This document shows, piece after piece, positions 14,301 through 16,502 of a DNA stretch of 16,502 bases. Position 1 is the first letter of the stretch; each line of letters begins with the position of its first letter. The translations under genes and the position numbers were made by a program. Source of the stretch: Eubacteriales Family XIII. Incertae Sedis bacterium (GTDB lineage Bacteria; Bacillota; Clostridia; Peptostreptococcales; Anaerovoracaceae). Under the pieces are notes generated by a model that saw only the letters and a list, made by a program, of their open reading frames with translations, made no database searches and was not told the DNA's origin. The stretch lies in assembly GCA_031281765.1 (NCBI GenBank), contig JAITEX010000005.1, forward strand, positions 1-16,502, in the 5' to 3' direction.

Positions 14301-15931
14301 AGGCGCTCGAGGCGAATATCGAAGAAACCGCCGCCGAAATAAAGACGCTCAGCGACAAGCTCGCGGTTGCGGAGGCGGACGGCGCTCTGGAAGTATACGA
14401 CCTGCTGAAGTTCAAGCGTTCCAACCAGGGTACCTGCGTCAATCAGCGCCCCATCGTAAAACGCGGTGAGCGGGTTGAGGAAGGCGAGGTCATCGCGGAC
14501 GGCCCCTCGACGGACGAGGGCGAAGTGGCGCTCGGCAAGAACCTGCTTATCGGGTTCATGACGTGGGAGGGCTACAACTACGAGGACGCCATCATTCTGA
14601 ACGAGCATATGATAATGGACGATGTGCTGACGTCGCTTCATATAGAAGAATATGAGGCGGAAGCGCGCGATACGAAGCTCGGCTCCGAGGAAATCACGCG
14701 CGACATACCGAACGTCGGCGACGACGCGCGGCGCGACCTCGACGAGGAAGGCATTGTCCGCATCGGCGCGGAAGTTACCTCGTACGACATACTCGTCGGC
14801 AAAGTGACGCCGAAGGGCGAAACGGAACTGACGGCCGAAGAACGCCTGCTGCGCGCGATATTCGGTGAGAAAGCGCGCGAAGTACGCGACACCTCGCTGA
14901 AGGTGCCGCACGGTGAGACGGGCATCGTGGTCGACATCAAGACCTTCAGCCGTGAGAACGGCGACGAGCTTTCGCCCGGCGTGAACAAGCTCGTACGCGT
15001 CTATATCGCGACGAAGCGCAAGATAAGCGTCGGGGACAAGATGGCCGGACGGCACGGCAACAAGGGCGTCATTTCACGGATTTTGCCCGAGGAAGATATG
15101 CCGTTCATGGAGGACGGTACGCCGCTTCAGCTCATGCTGAACCCGCTCGGCGTCCCCTCGCGTATGAACGTCGGCCAGGTGCTTGAAGTCCACCTCGGTC
15201 TCGTCGCGCACAAGAAGGGCTGGTACGTGAGTACGCCCGTATTCGACGGCGCGAGCGAAAAGGACATCATACAGCTGCTGAAGGAATGCGACTATCCCGA
15301 AAGCGGGAAGCTGCGCCTGCGGGACGGCAGGACGGGGGAATATTTCGACAACCCCGTCACGGTCGGCTATATGTATATGTTGAAGCTCCACCATCTTGTA
15401 GACGACAAGATACACGCGCGGAGCACGGGCCCGTATTCGCTCGTCACGCAACAGCCGCTCGGCGGTAAGGCGCAGTTCGGCGGCCAGCGTTTCGGAGAAA
15501 TGGAGGTCTGGGCGCTCGAAGCCTACGGGGCGGCCTATACGCTGCAGGAGATACTGACGGTGAAGTCCGACGACATTGTCGGGCGCGTCAAGACGTACGA
15601 AGCCATCGTCAAGGGCGATAATATCCCCGAGCCGGGCATCCCCGAGTCCTTCAAGGTCCTCATCAAAGAGATGCAGAGCCTCGGGCTTGACGTAAAGGTG
15701 CTCAGCGAGGACGATGAGGAAATAGAGCTGAAGGAATATATCGACCTCGGCGTGTCCTCCGGCATCGAACGCATGATTTCGACGGAGAAGTTTACGCTTG
15801 ACGACGACGATGAATACTACACATTCGACGACGATGACGACGAGGAGGATGTTGATATACCGGAGGATGACATTGACGTCGACGCCGACATCATCGACCT
15901 TGAAGAAGATGTCGTGGAAATTGAGGAATAA
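11387..15931 (+). CDS. rpoB: DNA-directed RNA polymerase subunit beta, with three apparent insertions
   Basis: The beta subunit of RNA polymerase. Core motifs are intact: FFGSSQLSQFMDQNNPLAEL and the RRLSALGPGG of the rifampicin region (594-625), NRALMGSNMQRQAVPL, GYNYEDAI, the flap stretch TAEERLLRAIFGEKAREVRD, GDKMAGRHGNKGVIS and the C-terminal QQPLGGKAQFGGQRFGEMEVWALEA clamp region. At 1514 residues it is about 320 longer than a Bacillus-type beta. The extra length falls into three places: about 203-294 in the lobe, about 440-507, and about 833-998, the last a Lys/Glu-rich coiled coil just before EVYDLLKFKRSNQGTC. The C-terminal 45 residues are mostly Asp and Glu. Asn615 replaces the His equivalent to E. 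coli 526. Start ATG 11387 was chosen for its eight-base spacing from AAGGAG; ATG 11381 and GTG 11378 are too close. rpoC follows after 17 bases. Confidence 0.97.
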   Translation: MPEPVKYGRKTRMSYSKIHEVAEMPNLIQIQTESYNWFVGEGLREVFADISPIKDYAGNLILEFLDHKLNTPDDPPKYNQEECKERDATYAAPLKVMVRLINKETGELKEQEVFMGDFPLMTEKGTFIYNGAERVVVSQLVRSPGPYYDMLRDKNGNKLYSAQVIPNRGAWLEYEMDSNGILYVRVDRTRKTPITAFLRALASCVVEFTVEKKEESASVVERLIAEGIIRAEDKNKVFTQAGEDGAKLPPVPGVYTLSLRKTPQEIGKILVSGPDDKDDPSYYGICEDMLRRGGNEEILALFGEEEILLKTLEKDSATFDYESGVKEIYKKLRPGDPPTMDNAKNLFDSLFFEVRRYDLAKVGRYKYNKKLGLGTRLIGLTAAEDVIGPSTGEIFVSAGEEIDRRAAQAIENAGVRSVTVYSKREGEENTLCVVIGNNFVNTRDYLDKDWEWAEDLKALGIPEKSYYPALMRVLGEGEELKKQKGEYEDYIRRSLTNSEIKGQLLPKHILKDDIIATISYMLNLSHRIGSTDDIDHLGNRRVRTVGELLQNQFRIGLARMERVVRERMTIQDVEVSTPQALMNIRPVTAAVKEFFGSSQLSQFMDQNNPLAELTNKRRLSALGPGGLSRERAGFEVRDVHHSHYGRICPIETPEGPNIGLIGSLTTYGRVNEYGFIETPYRKVDKETGVVTEQIDYLTADDEEMLIIAQANEPLDSKGKFVNKRVASRGAGGEIDLVPRELIDYMDVSPKQVVSVATDMIPFLENDDANRALMGSNMQRQAVPLLVTEAPIVGTGMEYTAARDSGVVVLAKTSGVVEYVDADTIKIRKDKTGIVVDEEKLRAEVAKLTQKNEKWEEEKTDKSAERNMLEHQLKDRTKEADDIRGKLADIDVKLERLKKPIETLKAKLKKTESEEEKAKIDAEIEAKKEKNKEKEKNFKKDIRAFTKRLEELENTEDAAVIQKKVSALTKRIKALEANIEETAAEIKTLSDKLAVAEADGALEVYDLLKFKRSNQGTCVNQRPIVKRGERVEEGEVIADGPSTDEGEVALGKNLLIGFMTWEGYNYEDAIILNEHMIMDDVLTSLHIEEYEAEARDTKLGSEEITRDIPNVGDDARRDLDEEGIVRIGAEVTSYDILVGKVTPKGETELTAEERLLRAIFGEKAREVRDTSLKVPHGETGIVVDIKTFSRENGDELSPGVNKLVRVYIATKRKISVGDKMAGRHGNKGVISRILPEEDMPFMEDGTPLQLMLNPLGVPSRMNVGQVLEVHLGLVAHKKGWYVSTPVFDGASEKDIIQLLKECDYPESGKLRLRDGRTGEYFDNPVTVGYMYMLKLHHLVDDKIHARSTGPYSLVTQQPLGGKAQFGGQRFGEMEVWALEAYGAAYTLQEILTVKSDDIVGRVKTYEAIVKGDNIPEPGIPESFKVLIKEMQSLGLDVKVLSEDDEEIELKEYIDLGVSSGIERMISTEKFTLDDDDEYYTFDDDDDEEDVDIPEDDIDVDADIIDLEEDVVEIEE

Positions 15932-15948
15932 ACAGGGAGGGCTGACAT

Positions 15949-16502
15949 TTGAATTATAATGAACTGAACAATTTTGAAGCGTTGCAGATCAGCCTCGCGT
16001 CTACCGAAAAGATACTGAGCTGGTCGAAGGGCGTCGTTACGAAGCCCGAGACAATCAACTACCGGACGTTGAAGCCCGAAAAGGACGGATTGTTCTGTGA
16101 AAAGATATTCGGGCCGACGAAGGATTGGGAATGCCACTGCGGCAAGTACAAGCGCATCCGGTACAAGGGTATCGTCTGCGACCGCTGCGGCGTCGAAGTG
16201 ACCAAGGCGAAAGTCCGGCGCGAGCGCATGGGCCATATAGAGCTTGCCGCCCCGGTTTCGCATATCTGGTATTTCAAAGGGATACCGAGCCGCCTCGGCC
16301 TCGTGATGGAAATCTCGCCGAAGGAGCTTGAAAAAGTCCTGTATTTCGCGGCCTATATCACGCTCGACCCGGGCAATACGCAGCTTGCGGTCCAGGACCT
16401 TTTGACCGAGGACGAGTTGCGGTACTTGAAAGAGGGTTATATCGTAACGGACGCGGGCAACAGTGTGCTGCAGGTCGGCGATGTGATCAGCGATGACAAC
16501 TA
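15949..16502 (+). CDS. rpoC: DNA-directed RNA polymerase subunit beta', N-terminal 184 residues (3' end outside window)
   Basis: The beta' subunit, starting at TTG 15949 with GGAGG at 15936-15940, eight bases upstream. The frame is open to the window end. The translation (first codon read as Met) NYNELNNFEALQISLAS resembles the N-terminus of Firmicutes RpoC. The zinc ribbon is complete: Cys62, Cys64, Cys77 and Cys80 in ECHCGKYK and CDRCGVEV. KPETINYRTLKPEKDGLFC and RRERMGHIELAAPVSHIWYFKGIPSRLG are nearly invariant family stretches. The TTG start is the only one fitting both the ribosome site and the expected N-terminus; the next in-frame ATG lies about 90 codons in. The gene is surely co-transcribed with rpoB. 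The catalytic NADFDGD loop is beyond the window. Confidence 0.97.
   Translation, partial: MNYNELNNFEALQISLASTEKILSWSKGVVTKPETINYRTLKPEKDGLFCEKIFGPTKDWECHCGKYKRIRYKGIVCDRCGVEVTKAKVRRERMGHIELAAPVSHIWYFKGIPSRLGLVMEISPKELEKVLYFAAYITLDPGNTQLAVQDLLTEDELRYLKEGYIVTDAGNSVLQVGDVISDDN

Noticed and set aside
12956..15055. A 699-codon open frame on the minus strand inside rpoB
   Set aside because: It lies wholly antisense to an unmistakable rpoB, its translation has no recognisable domain and is Arg/Phe/Leu-rich as expected from reverse reading of GC-biased and Lys/Glu-rich codons.

Overview
The window is a GC-rich piece of bacterial chromosome with every gene on the + strand. It carries housekeeping genes and shows no phage, plasmid or transposase gene. 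The order prmA-rsmE-mtaB-hinT is a familiar Firmicutes arrangement, and the conserved cores of RpoB and RpoC read like the Bacillus/Clostridium type without the inserts of E. coli. High GC and strong Shine-Dalgarno sites fit a GC-rich Firmicute, perhaps one of the Negativicutes. That lineage guess is inference only.

Layout. (1) 1-2610: the 3' part of an isoleucyl-tRNA synthetase of the type 2 (eukaryote-like) class. (2) 2687-4326: a PhzF-family protein and a nitrilase-family amidohydrolase, translationally coupled by a GTGA overlap. (3) 4327-4669: no gene for a protein, but an AT-rich tract, an extended -10 promoter, a structured RNA with the architecture of 6S RNA (ssrS) and a hairpin terminator. 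(4) 4670-8684: a formate/nitrite-family channel overlapping prmA, which overlaps rsmE, followed closely by mtaB; probably one operon. (5) 8825-9629: a small XRE-type regulator and a HinT nucleotide hydrolase, each preceded by its own TATAAT box. (6) 9629-9902: two tandem long hairpin elements of period 129 bp plus a third, truncated start. (7) 10025-11206: acetyl-CoA acetyltransferase. (8) 11207-16502: a strong promoter flanked by a perfect 9-bp dyad, a roughly 100-nt leader, rpoB and the 5' part of rpoC (TTG start). rpoBC is not preceded by rplJL here.

Functionally most of the window is translation and transcription: tRNA charging (IleS), modification of L11 (PrmA), 16S rRNA (RsmE) and tRNA (MtaB), RNA polymerase (RpoB, RpoC) and its probable RNA inhibitor (6S RNA). 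Formate/nitrite transport, thiolase and two small-molecule enzymes are the metabolic part.

The points most worth a second look are the 1514-residue RpoB, which appears to carry three insertions (one a roughly 166-residue charged coiled coil beside the flap/wall) and Asn at the usual His of the rifampicin pocket; the dyad around the rpoB -10 box; the tandem hairpin elements, whose stems differ in sequence but keep pairing; and the 6S RNA candidate. I found no clear defence or mobile system.
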